Shown here: piece by piece, positions 33,751 through 46,265 of the stretch
How the letters are laid out: each line of letters opens with the position of its first letter
How positions within the stretch are numbered: position 1 is the stretch's first letter
Assembly: GCF_964656455.1 (NCBI RefSeq)
Contig: NC_135725.1
Coordinates: forward strand, 51,157,688-51,221,687
Length of the DNA stretch: 64,000 nt
Source of the DNA: Halichoerus grypus
Taxonomy: Eukaryota > Chordata > Mammalia > Carnivora > Phocidae
Direction: 5' to 3'
Program-made: the position numbers and the translations under genes
The notes under the pieces: model-generated
Told to the model about the DNA's origin: nothing
Database searches by the model: none
What the model saw: only the letters and a program-made list of their open reading frames with translations

Positions 33751-35154
33751 GTTTTGGGAAAAAAATCAAGCCCACCAACACCATTAAAAACGGGCATTAG
33801 AAGCAACTGCAGTATTAAGTCTAAGTTGTGTAATGGGAAGAGGAAATCATTGCACAAATTTGGTGGTGATTTGCGGAGAGCACTTCACCAGGCTGTTTCA
33901 TGCTTAGGCAGGGGACTCTTATTGCTGTCTCAAGCTCCGGATCGGACTAAACCTCTCCCTAAGACTTCACTTCACATTGTGCCAAAATGGAATGGAGCAT
34001 CTAGGAAGAGATTTAATGCCTTCACCATTTACAAAAATAGAGAACAAAACAAAACCAAAAACCCAATTCTGCAGAGTAGCCTAGTGAGTAGCACTTACCT
34101 CCCTAGCAAGGAGCAATCTGTGCCTGTTGAGTGGGGCGGGGGAGCCAGCTGCATCTATCTTACAGCCTTATGAGCGCTCTGGGTGGCCGCCAGGGGCAGA
34201 TTAGACTGGGCAAAGTACTCAGGGGATGATATCGTGGAAAAATGGGGGTAGCCCCATCAAAACAGCTAGTATTGTTATGAGTGTATGTTCAGACCACAGG
34301 ACAAGAGCAAATGAGAGCTACAGGGCAAAGACTGTGCGCCACAGGGAGCTCATGACCTAGTCAAGAAGAGACATGATAGAATGTTCTATTTAGATGTGCC
34401 CTAAGAGATCATCTGGTCTGGTGGCTTTTGAATTGTCCTCCTCTAAATTCTACACGAGTCACTCAGAGGTTACCATGGGAAAGGAAGGAAGACCCGCTTG
34501 GCAAAAAAGTCTCCAACTTTAAAAAGAAAAGCTCTACTTGGATAGGCTTTACATATCAGATTTTTAAAAACATCTCATGTAATGCTAGTCCACCGAAAAT
34601 AAAATTTGAAGGCCCTTTAAGGAAATGATTAGTCATTTGTGATGGAAATCTGTTGCTGGCTTCCCCAGCACCTGTTTTCTCCTCTCTGGGCCCCTGATCT
34701 GACAGAAGGTACCACGATTCCTCCACTGGCTGTAATTTAGAGGAATTATTCCTGCCACTGGCTACAGTTGTAAAAATAGGCAGGCAATTTGTCTATTTTA
34801 TTCAGTCTCTCGGGCCACAGTAACTGGTCAGGGAAAAGGGAAAAAGTGTATGACTCAAGGCAGATCAAACAGAGCCCAAAAAACTCTGTTCAGGGCTCTC
34901 AGATTCAAGTTAGCTTTATTTATTAGGATTACTGAGAGGATGGAATTGAACCTTAAGTTGCTGAAAACGCACGCCTTCCTGAGAAGAGCACCCAAGGCAG
35001 GGGAAAGTACTCCTGTATTCCACTTTGTCTGAAGTCTGGACTATCCCTGGGGTTTAGTTACATGACAAACAAACTCCCTTTCTTGTATATAGGTTGGTTT
35101 TTTCTCTTTTATAACCTCAGAACCATGCCTCATACCCCATGCTGATTTTAAAGA
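33751..35154. other. unique stretch containing the longest open frame
   Basis: An ATG-initiated frame of 139 codons lies at 33754-34173. Its product is basic and Ser/Lys-rich at the N-terminus with no recognised domain, signal peptide or membrane segment. In 64 kb of six-frame sequence one or more such frames is expected by chance. Around 34390-34430 there is a weak MIR-like fragment. No gene is called. Confidence 0.4.
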
Positions 35155-35275
35155 GAGAGCTGAGGTCCCCCATTAAGGTGATTTGTCCTGCGTTACAAAG
35201 CTAGTAAATGGATACCCCCAGTTGGGACCTAAGGATCCTGACTCAGCCTTGTGCTCCTTCCACTACAATTATATG
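35155..35275 (+). mobile_element. MIR SINE fragment
   Basis: The segment 'gatttgtcctgcgttacaaa', 'gctagtaaatggataccccc' and 'cctgactcagccttgtgctc' matches the right half of MIR. Confidence 0.75.
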
Positions 35276-36210
35276 TTCAAGGCAATATATCCTCACAAAA
35301 TGAGTGGCACTTTAAACACAGTGCTACTTCTAAAAACTGGGGTCAATATCTTAAAAAAAAAAAAAAAAGACAACACATCCTATTTTAAATTTACTAGAGA
35401 AACACACCATCTGAAGGAAACATGTGATGGATCCCTTCATTGTGTTTGTGAACTCAGATTTTCACACATCCTGACTTGAATGTTTGATTCCATTCTAATG
35501 GATTCCTGTCAGCCCAAGACTGTGGTTCAGGCACCCTCAGAAGAAGGCCCGCCTAAATCATCAGTACCCTGTGGACACATGTTGCATTTTGATAGCACAC
35601 TTTTGCTTCCCGAGTCACTGAATCCTTGGCTGTCTCCCTCAAAAACCTCAAAATGGAAATACAGTCACAGTAATTGACCATATCAGAGTAAACAAATTAC
35701 TTCATGAGAATTGCAGTTTGAAAAATCCTCCCTTTTTAAGGTAACATAAATGTTACAAATTTATATGCTAATACAATGTAGTTCATTTTGTTCTACTATT
35801 AACTAGCTGCCTAACCTTAGGCCAAGAAGTTCATCTCTCTCAGTCTGTTTCCTGGGTGTTCTGGTTAGAATGAATCCTCTCTAAAGTCTCTTTCAGATCC
35901 AATAATCTCCAAAACTATGGATTTATAGCACATTAGAAACTGCACAGATCTAAACTGGAGTGCAACCCTACCTTGGACATTTGGGTGGGTACAGAGCTGT
36001 TGGATGCAGGCTGTTCAAACAAGGCATCTCAGTGCAGAAGGCCAATGTTCTGGTGTATGTTTTTCCAAAAACTGTGTGGAAATGTTCAAGGCAGACAGTT
36101 TCTATTCAAAAAGCAATTCTTGCAAATGTTTAAAGATCAGAAACAAAGCTAAGCTTGGTGTGTGTGTATATATATATATATATAATCTCCATAAAAAATA
36201 TATTGATCTG
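35276..36210. other. unassigned sequence with an A-run, a MIR scrap and a (TG)(TA) run
   Basis: An A-run of about 17 bases lies at 35353-35369. 35805-35900 resembles antisense MIR ('tctctctcagtctgtttcct'). A TG then TA dinucleotide run lies at 36160-36183. No gene is recognised. Confidence 0.4.
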
Positions 36211-36401
36211 TGGGGCGCCTGGGTGGCTCAGTCGTTAAGCGTCTGCCTTCAGCTCAGGTCATGATCCCAGGGTCCTGGGATCGAGCCCCACATCAGGCTC
36301 CATGCTCTGCAGGAAGCCTGCTTCTCCCACTGCTTGTGTTCCCTCTCTCACTGTGTCTGTCTCTGTCAAATAAATAAATAAAATCTTTAAAAAAAAAAAA
36401 A
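36211..36401 (+). mobile_element. CAN SINE
   Basis: The full head GGGGCGCCTGGGTGGCTCAG, B box 'gggatcgagccccacatc' and AAATAAATAAATAAAATCTTT tail are present. The 11-base duplication atattgatctg lies at 36200-36210 and 36402-36412. It is young by its low divergence. Confidence 0.96.
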
Positions 36402-36412
36402 ATATTGATCTG

Positions 36413-36825
36413 AAAGAAGTAGGTTTACACAAACCCAGGGGTCACTGCATATTCGATGGAAATTTTCAAAATTTCTAGGGAGCTTATAAAGTATTTTAGG
36501 ATGTAAACTTTTGGGTGGAAATGTAATTTCCCAATTGTAACTTGGTAAATAGATGGGATAAAATGTTGCCTCTTTTGACAATTTTGACAATTTTGTCACG
36601 GTTATCATAATTCCACATAAAATGGAAGCATGGTGTGATTAAAAAAAAAAAAAAAAATACTCTGAACATCAAACACAGACCTGGTTTTATTCAGAGCTCA
36701 AGCTGAAAAACCGGAAGAGATCTTGGGCAGGTTACCTAAACTCTAAGTTCAGTATGTATTTCTATATATACAGTATATTTCTACATATATGATGGGGATA
36801 ATATCTAAAAGATGGAAATGCTCTG
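36413..36825. other. unassigned sequence with an A-run and a MIR scrap
   Basis: A short tandem 'ttgacaatt' pair lies near 36577-36594 and an A-run at 36641-36657. 36670-36810 has traces of an antisense MIR ('tgggcaggttacctaaactc', then 'gatggggataatatctaaaa') interrupted by TA-rich sequence. Confidence 0.4.
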
Positions 36826-37275
36826 TGGAATATTACTTAGTCATAAAAAAGAAGGAAATCCTGACATTTGGGACAACGTGGATGGACCTAGAGGGTATTA
36901 TGCCAAGTGAATTAAGTCATACAGAAAAAGATAAATATCCTATGATTTCACTTATGTGTGGAACCTAAAAAATAAAACAAAACCAGAAATAGACATAAAT
37001 ACAGAGAACTAGTGACTGCCAGGGGCACGGCGTGGGGTGCGTGGATGGGAAAAATAAGTGAAGGGGAGTAAGAGGTACCAGCTTCCAGTTACAAGGTAAG
37101 TTACGGGGATTAATAGTGCAGCATAGAGTATATAGTCAATAATACTATAATAACTTTGTATGGAGGCAGATGGTAACTATGCTTGTGAGCATTTTGTATG
37201 TAATGTATGTAATGTTAACTTACTATGTTGTACACCTGAGACTTATATCAATTACATGTCAATTAAAAAAAGATG
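36826..37275 (+). mobile_element. L1 3' end fragment
   Basis: Landmarks are 'tggaatattacttagtcata', 'caacgtggatggacctagag' and 'tatgttgtacacctgagact' in L1 3' order, ending in an A-rich tail near 37265-37272. It is truncated to the last 450 bases and inactive. Confidence 0.9.
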
Positions 37276-39054
37276 GGAAGTTTGAGGACTAAAATGCCAA
37301 GTAGAACGTGGCAGACATCGCTAAATGCCAGTTTCAGCCCTTTGCTGCACTGTAGAAGCTCTTTCCCAAAATGTTCCAGATGCAGGAATGTCTTAGAGCA
37401 TTGAGTGGCTTATTATGTGATGGATCCTAAGGCAGTCCCTGTCGTCCCTACACTGCTTTCCTGGCTTACCATGATGACTGGCCTCTTCGGGAAAGGACAG
37501 TGAGTTCTTATCATGAGCCAGGCAAGCAGCAGTCACATGTGTGGTTCTGCTTAATCCGCACACCATCCTGGGAGTTACTGGCCCTGCCAAGTTCATGTGG
37601 CACCAGCACCTGCTGATGCCCACTCACTACCCTGTGGGCGTCTTCTCTACTCACGGTGCTTACTTTTCCTTCAAGAGCTGGTATTTGGCACTGTATTCCT
37701 TTTTGTACTTTTTGCCCAAGTGATTAAATGTACTAAAAATTTCAACCCATTATAAGGGAAGGAATCACTGGGCTATAGAAATATTTCAAGTATCTCAACC
37801 ATAGAGCTAACTACAGACAGAACTGCAAGGCAGACAAAATTAGTCCTCCATATCCTTTATGCCCTTTTCAGAGAATCCTTTATCCCCCACCTCAAGTTCC
37901 AAATGTCTGATTAGACAGAGGTCCCTTTCTTGGCTTTCTCTTCAATCTTTCCCCTTTCCCCTCCATCCAATGGAAACATCTGTCTTCTCTCTCATTTTCT
38001 TTTTTGTTTCATGTTTTCCCTTCTCCCGGTCCTTCTCCTGCTCCCTCTCTTGCTTTGCCTGTCTTTGGGAGTCTGCTTCATTCTTATCTTTCTAAACTAG
38101 CTTATATTGAATTTCTTTGCTATCCTAATTTTTTTTTTTTTTAGCTAAACATGTTTTTGCATATCACCCTCTGAAACATGCTATATTTCAACAAATGTCC
38201 AAGTAGAGGAGAGCACAGAGTACCTTCTGAGGTTCTGTGGGAGGAAGGAAGTGGCACCTTCAGTTAAAGTTTGGTTCAGGGAAGTGAGGGAGAGATCACT
38301 GTATAGAAACTTTAACTATTTGAATGTATATATTTCAGAAACCTGTAGTACAAACAAATGGGAGCATCAGAATGGTCTTAGATAATAAAGAAATAAACAA
38401 AAACATTTAGAAGAACAGAAGGGAGACACTAATAAAAAGAAGAGACTTTAGGAACTGAGACAAAGCAATTTCCTTATCCTGGTATTTATCCATTTTCTCT
38501 GAAGGAGCCATACACTCCCAAGTGTAACAGGACTGAGGCTTGCAGAATAGACAACGGAGAGCCCTCAGCTAAAATGAGCAGAGAGAAACTTCATGATAAG
38601 AGCAAACTTCAACACCCTCTACAATTAGTCACAATGTAGTCATAGCAAAAGCCTTTATAAAATTCCCAAATAGCCAAAGAAAGGTAGGAATACTTATTTA
38701 TCTCTTATTAGAGACGGTTAGCAGCCTATTTCTTTAAAATTTGAGACTTGAGAGGGTTAAGCCCAAAGCCAAGCCAAGAAAATTATCATTCTTGGTACAA
38801 TTTTTGATACAATCTATTCAGAGAAAATAATATTTACTTTGCCCACTATTTATTATTAATCAGAGATCACATTAAAATTGTAGAAGCCAGTATATTGTAT
38901 TTTTAGTTGATGGAATGAAGAAGGATGTCTTATCTTTTTTTCCTTCCACTCATTGGGAAGCTTTATTGAAATAAATTCACTGTGAAGTTTTATCAATTTC
39001 TGATTTTAATTTTAATTTCCTTCTGGTGTAGGGTGATTTTAGAGACATAGTCAG
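37276..39054. other. unique stretch, no gene seen
   Basis: A pyrimidine-rich segment at about 37905-38075 gives a hydrophobic, Ser/Phe-rich frame (37859-38095) of no coding value. No repeat family is recognised. Confidence 0.42.
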
Positions 39055-39230
39055 GATTTGCTAAGTAATGCTATAATAAATAACCCCCAAATATCAATGG
39101 CTTCCAAAAACAATGATTTATTGCTCATTCTACATGTCCATCCTGGATCAACTAGGGGCTTTGCTCTGAGGCTGATTAAACAATTACTATTTGGAACATT
39201 CAGGATTTCATGTTTCTATATAATGTTCCA
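39055..39230 (+). mobile_element. old repeat fragment, related to 29125-29515
   Basis: 'gctataataaataaccccca', then 'caatggcttccaaaaacaat' and 'gatttattgctcattctaca' follow the start of the same ancient repeat as at 29.1 kb. Its family is not assigned. Confidence 0.45.
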
Positions 39231-40929
39231 ACTAAAGAGATGTTGAGATCATGGTGTCCTCAGTGACAATTTACCAAGGAATATTATTTTCAGAATTCTA
39301 GGACAAAAATATGTGTGTGTGTGTGTATACTAATTATGTGAAAATAAGAAAATGTATTTGTTTTCCAAGGCACAGAATATCCACGTAAGTATACATAAAA
39401 AAAAAAAAAAAATCTGGTAAGAGTGGTTGACTTTGGGAGAAAACTAGACAGCTCAGAACATGGTTGGATATAGAATTACTTTTTTACTTTATATCCATCT
39501 ATTTTTTTTATTTTTATACTGTGTACATGAATTTTCTGCTAAATATAAATAGTCACTATAATAATTATCTTTAAATGCCTCTTATCAGGGCTAGGGTGCA
39601 AAGACTATGAACAGGAATATGATGAACTTGGTTAGTTAATGCAGGAAGCAAGCTCATGCCATTGGTCTCATTATTTTGAGTCAATACCTGGAATCACAAA
39701 TCCTAGATGCAGATTATGACTCAGAGTATAGACTATGCCTTCCAAAATATTATGGGGTTTCCAGCAAACAGTTCCCTCGCTCCACCCCAGAACACATACA
39801 CATGAGCACATACACAAGAGAGAATTCCACAGTATCTCAGCTCATAGATGAACTCTGGAGGTCACGTGGGTTAATACTTTGTATCAAAGGATTTTTCAAG
39901 TGTGTTCTATGTTGCCTCAGAATCCACCTGGGGTATGTAAGAAGGTAGCCATGTTGACAGGATCAGATCAAGCTTCAACCACAGGAGCTCTGCTTTATAT
40001 AATGAGTGTTCACTGTAAGTTTTTTGTCTGAAAAAAAGATGATTCTAAAAAATGTTTGAAGTCCACTGATGTGAGAATCTCCTCTATAACATGCTGGTAA
40101 AGAAACAAGCCAACTTCTGCAGAAGGACCTTAAATGCTAGGGAATTCACCACCTCATTACATGCTCAAACTTTTAGAAAGTTGGTCTTAGACTAAGCCAA
40201 AATCTGCCTCCCTATAACTTTGATCAATTGGTTCACATTCTTGCTTTGGGCTATTTAATTGCTGGTAGAGATTTTAGTTGCCTCCCTGAAGGCAGAAGAC
40301 TTAATATTTTGTAACTACTATTGATCTTTGGCTAGCTTTGGCCTGTAGCTGGGCAGCTAGATAATTTATTTCTCCTTGAGGTTCTCTGATACTATTTCTG
40401 GGCTACATTTTCTGTTTTACTTCTTCAAGCTTTTATTTCTTTATGTGAAGAAATTTGAATACATGATCTTTTTTTTTTTTTTTTTTTGGTCTGTGAACTA
40501 CACTTTTTTACATAGATACCAATTAACTGTTAATTATTAAATGTGGGGGTGAGAGGGCACAGATACATATTTATAGCTCAAATGAAGCCTTGGGATAATT
40601 TAGATTAAATATTATGAAAATCTTTATAACAGTGATATTAGAAAATTAAGTAATGGAACAAGCTGCCAAGAAAGGTTGCATAATGACTGTCACTAGAGGT
40701 ATTCAAGGCAGAAATAACCACCTGTTGCAAAATGATGGTGTAGAGCTAATTATATCTTCTGGTTATCATCTGTGGATATTCATCCAGACTACCCTCTTCA
40801 GGTTACTTGAGATTTTAGTGATTTTAAAAGGTTCAATTTAAGCATATTCATAGAAACACATGCCATCATTACTACTTTTTAAAAATTACTATAAAATGCT
40901 TAGAATTTTCAGTCCTCAACTCAATCCTT
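39231..40929. other. mixed old-repeat traces and unique sequence
   Basis: 39360-39560 looks like the tail of an old L1M element (ending 'atactgtgtacatgaatttt'). 40630-40760 ('gtaatggaacaagctgccaa', 'ctagaggtattcaaggcaga') looks like a very old amniote repeat of unknown family. A short (TG)n lies at 39312-39327 and a T-run at 40468-40487. No gene is recognised; the frames at 39676-39948 and 40653-40841 have no domain. Confidence 0.4.
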
Positions 40930-41440
40930 AGGATATAATCTGAAAAAATATATCAAAGCACAAAACTGTTCACTGTAGATTTATGGGAGTACTTAACTTA
41001 GAAAGAATCTAAATGTCAAAACATAGTAAAATGGTTAATAACTTAAGGTATATGCATGCAAAGAAATACTGGGTAACAAATTAAGTTGTATTCATAGTTT
41101 GTAAGAGCATGGAAAATCTTACTGTTACAGTATTATGCGGAGGGGCACCAGGGTGGCGCAGTCAGTTGAGCGTCTGACACTTGGTTTCCCCTCAGGTCAT
41201 GATCTCAAGGGTTGTGAGATCTAGCCCCCTGCTCAGCTGCTCAGCAGGGAGTCTGCTTTAAGAGTCTCTTCCTCTGCCCCTCCCCCCACTCACTCTCTCT
41301 CTCAAATAAATATTTTTTAAAAATACTAAGTAGAAAACCAAGGCTTTAAGTTGCATACAGAATATGATTCCAACCATGGGAATAGACAAGATAGCATCTC
41401 CAGCAAAGTGAAGGAATATTTTAAGGCAGACCACTTCCTC
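40930..41440 (+). mobile_element. old L1M 3' region, split by a SINE
   Basis: 'aactgttcactgtagattta', 'tagaaagaatctaaatgtca' and 'atagtaaaatggttaataac' follow an ancient L1M 3' end; it resumes after the SINE with 'ttgcatacagaatatgattc'. Confidence 0.65.
41142..41324 (+). mobile_element. CAN SINE, older type
   Basis: It begins GGGGCACCAGGGTGGCGCAG and carries the 'ctgacacttggtttcccctc' variant, a damaged B box (gagatctagcccc) and an AAATAAATATTTTTTAAAAA tail. It sits inside the old L1M. The flanks are too diverged for a firm duplication. Confidence 0.9.
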
Positions 41441-41449
41441 TGCTACAAA

Positions 41450-43440
41450 TACTTAGGAAGATTGGATAAAAATATATGAAAAACAAAGATAAGTAATTTA
41501 GTCAAAATTAAAATTTAATGAAAGAGTAAAAGGAAAATCCTCAGATGCCAAAATAAAGAGGGAACTCAAAGCTAGTGTAATCTAATGGATGCTGATAGAC
41601 CCAGAGGAAGAGTGCCACTCAGAGGCCCTGGGAATAGGGAGCTAAGGCTTTAATGCTCATAGACATAAGGCACGCAACCCACACAGAGCTGTAGGTCTCC
41701 TCAAATCATTGAGATGAAACTATGGCTGCTTCATAAAGCTAAGACTCTATAAATCCCCACCATGAGAATGATTAAAAAGCTACAAATAATCCCACAGAAA
41801 AAGAAACTTGCTAACTGCTCTAGGATCTGAGTGGGTAGAGGTAGGAAAAGGGTACTATCCTCAAACCTTTGCCATGTTTGTATGTGGAGTCCAAATGCCT
41901 ATAACCTGGCAAGTGTAGAAATCCTGATCTAAGAGCAAAGCTATACCTGGGGTCCCAGCAGAAGGGAATAACCAAAAGCCATGTAGGTATTCATCTATTG
42001 CGTATGGTAGGACTTGCAGAGAGAAAACAACCCCAGCTGAAATTGAGGCTATCATTAAAAAGTTACAAACAAAACACAAAACAAACAAATTCATAAATTA
42101 GAGTCTGCAAATACAAGAAATAGAAGCAGCACTCAAAGTGCAAGAAATAATATAACATGGGACAATAAAAGTAGTCTATTTGAAAAGATTAAAACAAGAG
42201 AAATCTAAAAGCTAGAACAAAACACAATGATGCTCTGAAAAAAATATAATGGGCAGATTTGGACAGGTATAATTCTAGAAAGACATATGAAAGGGTAAAC
42301 AAAGTATTAGATATCATTAGTAGACTATTGAGCTCATAAAAGGAATGCAGCCCAAAAAGATAAGATGAGAAATATATACTGAATGTTAATGGGTACCTAC
42401 TATTAAATTAGAAGGTTCAAAATAATCTAAATGGCAGCTCCAAAAGGAGAGACCAGTAAAATTTGGAAAAATATATTAAGAAGTAATGAAAGATAATTCT
42501 ATTGAAATATAGAAAAAAATGTGAAACTTTGTAATGAATTCTCAAGAAAAAGTGACAGACAGGGGATGCCTGGGTGGTTCAGTCAGTTAAGTGTCTGCCT
42601 TCAGCTCAGGTAATGATTTCAGCGTCCTGGGATAGCGCCCCACATCGAGCCCGCATCGGGCTCCCTGCTCAGCGGGGAGTTCGCTTCTCTCTCTCTGGCC
42701 CCCCTTGCTCTCTCTTGCTAAGATAAACAAATAATCTTAAAAAAAGAATAAGTGATAGACAAAAACTCATTCCAGACACGCCTATCATATTTTGCAGGCA
42801 GAACCTAGCAAAGAACAAAGACAAACATCTTAAGTACCATAAAAGAGAAAAGACAAGTTACCTACAGTGGAAGGAAAATTAGAGAAACAGATACCTCAGT
42901 CCAAACTCAGAAAGCCATAGGACAGTAGACTCATATCTTCAAAGAACTAAGGAGAAAGAAATACAACCTACAAGTCTATGTCCAGCTAAACTACCATTCA
43001 AGAATAAGGGCAAAATAAAAACATTTTCAGAAAAAAAAAAAAAAAAAAGACTCAGAAAAATCACTAATCACAGATAATCACTATAAAACATATTACTGAA
43101 AAAGGAAATTAAACCCTGAAGGAAGATGTGGGCTAAAATAAGTAATGTGTACAGAGAAACTGAAAGACCTGTGGATAAATCATACTTTCCTTAAGCATAA
43201 AAATCAAGATACCCATCCTAGGCATAATAACAGATTGAAAATAATAGAAAATGATGAACAAGAAGTTAAAGCAAGAAACACTATAGAGGAAAAGAAAAGT
43301 GTTTCATAATGATTAAAGGAACAATTCACCATGAAGATATAATCCTGAACTAAGATGGACACAAAAACATAACGTCAAAAATCAACATAACATCAATGGA
43401 GAATGGTATTAGAGAAAATCCCTTCTGGGGGCCTCAGGCT
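41450..43440 (+). mobile_element. probable old L1M/HAL1-like sequence
   Basis: 'caagtctatgtccagctaaa' with 'ctaccattcaagaataaggg' near 42970-43012 and 'aataaaaacattttcagaaa' are characteristic of the ORF1 to 3' region of ancient L1/HAL1. A-rich sequence and an 18-base A-run at 43031-43049 fit. Upstream sequence from 41450 is A-rich and only weakly assignable. Interrupted by the SINE at 42562-42749. Confidence 0.5.
42562..42749 (+). mobile_element. CAN SINE
   Basis: It begins GGGGATGCCTGGGTGGTTCAG. The B-box region contains a small internal duplication: 'ccacatcgagcc' is followed by 'cgcatcgggctc'. The duplications are aagtgacagaca (42550-42561) and aagtgatagaca (42750-42761), one mismatch in 12. 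Confidence 0.94.
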
Positions 43441-44017
43441 TCCCCATTTGGCTCTCAGTTTCATGTATAACATCACAGATGTTAAGAAATGGTTATGTAT
43501 TAAACAGGAAGATGTATTTGTAAAAGGAACACTGTGACAGGTAAAGGCGAAAAATATTTTGCATTATGTCAGAAAGAGTGGAATTAATGTATGATGCACA
43601 AACTAGGATCCAGAAGGGAACAGTGATCATGAAAACTTAACTACGAATCAAACCAATGGCAACACAAGATACAGTTCTTCATGTGGCCTATCTCTCGCCT
43701 CTCAGCTGCAAAGTACTCAGAAGCTGTCCCTGCAGAGGATACTAGCCTTTATGCTGGTCTTCCCTGCTCTCTGGACCTCTCTCCTCTCTGCGGCTTTGAG
43801 AATATTCAGGGAGTTCCATGGCTGCTGAAACCTGCCTTCACTTTCCAGCTCCAATAGCCTGTTCTATCTCTGTCCTATGTATTATTTGGTGAGATTTACA
43901 TTCTGTGATTGACCCTAACTGCATTTCTCCTCCGAATTTCCCACTTGATTAAGACCAAGCCTTATGAGATTCCGGAAACAAGAGCATTTCCTTCTCATTT
44001 CAAAAAGCATAGTATAT
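43441..44017. other. unassigned sequence
   Basis: No repeat or exon is recognised. The section 43680-43880 is slightly richer in C and T. Confidence 0.4.
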
Positions 44018-44240
44018 GGGGGCACCGGGATGGCTCAGTTGGTTAAGTGCCTGGCTTCAGCTTAGGTCATGATCCTGGGGTGCTGAGATCGAGTCCCGCA
44101 TCAGGTTCCCTGCTCAGGAGCCTGCTTCTCCCTCTCCCTCTGCCCTTCCCCTCACCCCACTCGTGTGTATGTGCTCTATCTCTCTCTTTCTCATGCTCTT
44201 TCTCTCTCAAATAATCTTTAAAAAAAAAACAAAAAAAAAC
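44018..44240 (+). mobile_element. CAN SINE
   Basis: It begins GGGGCACCGGGATGGCTCAG and ends in AAATAATCTTT plus an interrupted A tail (A9-C-A9). The flanks aagcatagtat and agacatagtat form a decayed duplication. The 60-codon reverse frame is SINE sequence. Confidence 0.93.
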
Positions 44241-44895
44241 ACAAGACATAGTATTTATTCTATGTTATTCTCCTCCCTCCTATAATGATAGAACTCCTTT
44301 TTTGCTTCTAAAATTGTATGGAAGCTGCCATTCAGTATATGTAGTATCTTCATTTTGACCTTATATGTGGACATATTTTGTGAATGTCACTTGTATTTTT
44401 ATAAGAATGAATCTGTCCTGAAAGGTCAGTTAGAGGATTTTAGATAAGTCAGTAAGATCAGACTTGTTATATATTTGTTATACTGAAATTCAAAAATTCT
44501 ATATCCTTACTAATTTTGTCATCTGCTACTTCTATTTGTTGCTAGGGGATAATTGTTCTCAATAACGGTACGGATTTGGTCAACAGAGTCACATTTTTAT
44601 AAAATGTTAAGCTTGATCTAATGTGCAGGTACAAATGCTCACATGTTATTAAAAACAGTTTCATTATTTTCAAGCATACAAAAATAATTCCTAAAAATTG
44701 AGCATGAACTATAAACAAATAGAATCTTAATAATACTAAAGAACAACTACCTTATAGAATAGATTCTTTGATGATAACATTACAAATAGGTAATAAACAG
44801 GAAATTGGAGGTAAATAAAAAAAGTTAAAAACTAAAGAATGATTTCAAATGTTTAATGTATTGAGAAAGAAATTACAACTGAATTTAATGAGCTT
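44241..44895. other. AT-rich unassigned sequence
   Basis: No repeat or exon is recognised. Confidence 0.4.
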
Positions 44896-45088
44896 TTTTA
44901 ATATTTTTATTTATTTATTTGACAGAGAGAGACACAGCGAGAGAGGGAACACAAGCAGGGGGACTGGGAGAGGGAGAAGCAGGCCTCCCGCGGAGCAGGG
45001 AGCCCAATGCGGGGCTCGATCCCAGGACCCCGGGACCATGACCTGAGCCAAAGGCAGACACTTAACGACTGAGCCACCCAGGTGCCCT
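44896..45088 (-). mobile_element. CAN SINE, antisense
   Basis: The reverse complement starts GGGCACCTGGGTGGCTCAG and keeps a good B box and tail (plus strand tttatttatttatttgacag). It is followed directly by about 50 bases of antisense L1 3' sequence (45089-45140) containing a (TG)n run. The plus-strand open frame 44849-45046 is SINE antisense. Confidence 0.95.
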
Positions 45089-45140
45089 AGATTTCATTCT
45101 TTTTTATGGGTGAATAATATTCCTCTGTGTGTGTGTGTGT
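45089..45140 (-). mobile_element. short antisense L1 scrap with (TG)n
   Basis: 'gatttcattcttttttatgg' followed by 'gtgaataatattcctctgtg' is a short antisense L1 3' end. Eight TG units follow at 45124-45139. Confidence 0.65.
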
Positions 45141-45299
45141 TAAAAATGTTATAAACTTATAAACTTTATAAAATTCTAAATGTATTTCTATAAATTTTAT
45201 TACACTATTTTAATGTACCAGAAAGACACATGTCAAGCTTAAAACATCAAGAGCTGACTGAGAGATGCTATTTGCAAGGTATAAAATTATCAAAATCAA

Positions 45300-46265
45300 C
45301 TGACTTACATATACAGTGTAATCAATAAAAAGTAAGAATACTGTAGGAAAAAAAAGCAAGAATATGGAAAACCGGTTATAAAAGAGGAAATAAAAATGGC
45401 TGTTATATTTATGAAGAGATACTTAACCTCACTAGTAGTCTGAGGCATGTAAGGCAAAACAATATTGAAGTAACATACCACTGATACAGCCAAAACTGAA
45501 TAAATCAAAATCTAAAAATACCGTTTGCTAACTAGAATGTATAGAAATGCACCATGACTCCCACAGCAGGAGGAAGTATACATTGTATAATTGCTATTAA
45601 GAATAATTTGGGGGGTGCCTGGGTGGCTCAGTCGTTAAGTGTCTGCCTTCGGCTCAGGTCATGGTCCCGGGGTCCTGGGATCGAGCCCCACATCGGGCTC
45701 CCTGCTCCGCGGGAAGCCTGCTTCTCCCTCTCCCACTCCCCACTGTTTGTGTTCCCTCTCTGTCTCTCTCTCTGTCAAATAAATAAAATCTTTTAAAAAA
45801 ATAAAAGAACAATTTGGCATGATTAAGTTGAAAATAGCCAGTGTGTGCATGTTTACACAATGATGCCCATTAAAACATTCTTCATAATACTAAAACCAGG
45901 GTAAAAGAAACAACCTAAGTATTCATCAGTAGGGGAATGAGTCAGTGTGTAATATTTATATAGTAAAATACTTTAAAATAGTTCAAGTGAATGAATTGCA
46001 TTCACCTAACTAAACAGATGAATATGGAAAACAATGTTGACTGAAAAATGCAGAAACATCTGTATGACATGTTTATATAAAGTGTAAATACATGCAGATT
46101 ATAACTCTAAATTGTTCAGTCACTGATACATGTGTCTGTGGTAAAACATACACACAAACCTCAGGGTAGTGCCTACATCTCAGAGGAGAGGGATGGCAAT
46201 GAGGTGGTGTATAGTCAAGCTTTTGGTTATAGATTTGCAATTTTGAAATTTAAAAAACGTACCAG
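45300..46265 (+). mobile_element. old L1M 3' region, split by a SINE
   Basis: 'atgaagagatacttaacctc' near 45411 and 'agtattcatcagtaggggaa' near 45918 follow ancient L1M ORF2 and 3' end on the plus strand. The SINE at 45612-45804 divides it. Many stops; inactive. Confidence 0.7.
45612..45804 (+). mobile_element. CAN SINE
   Basis: The head GGGGTGCCTGGGTGGCTCAG, a near-consensus body and the AAATAAATAAAATCTTTTAA tail are intact. The flanks agaataatttgg and agaacaatttgg are a target duplication with one mismatch. The three frames across it on both strands are artefacts. Confidence 0.96.
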
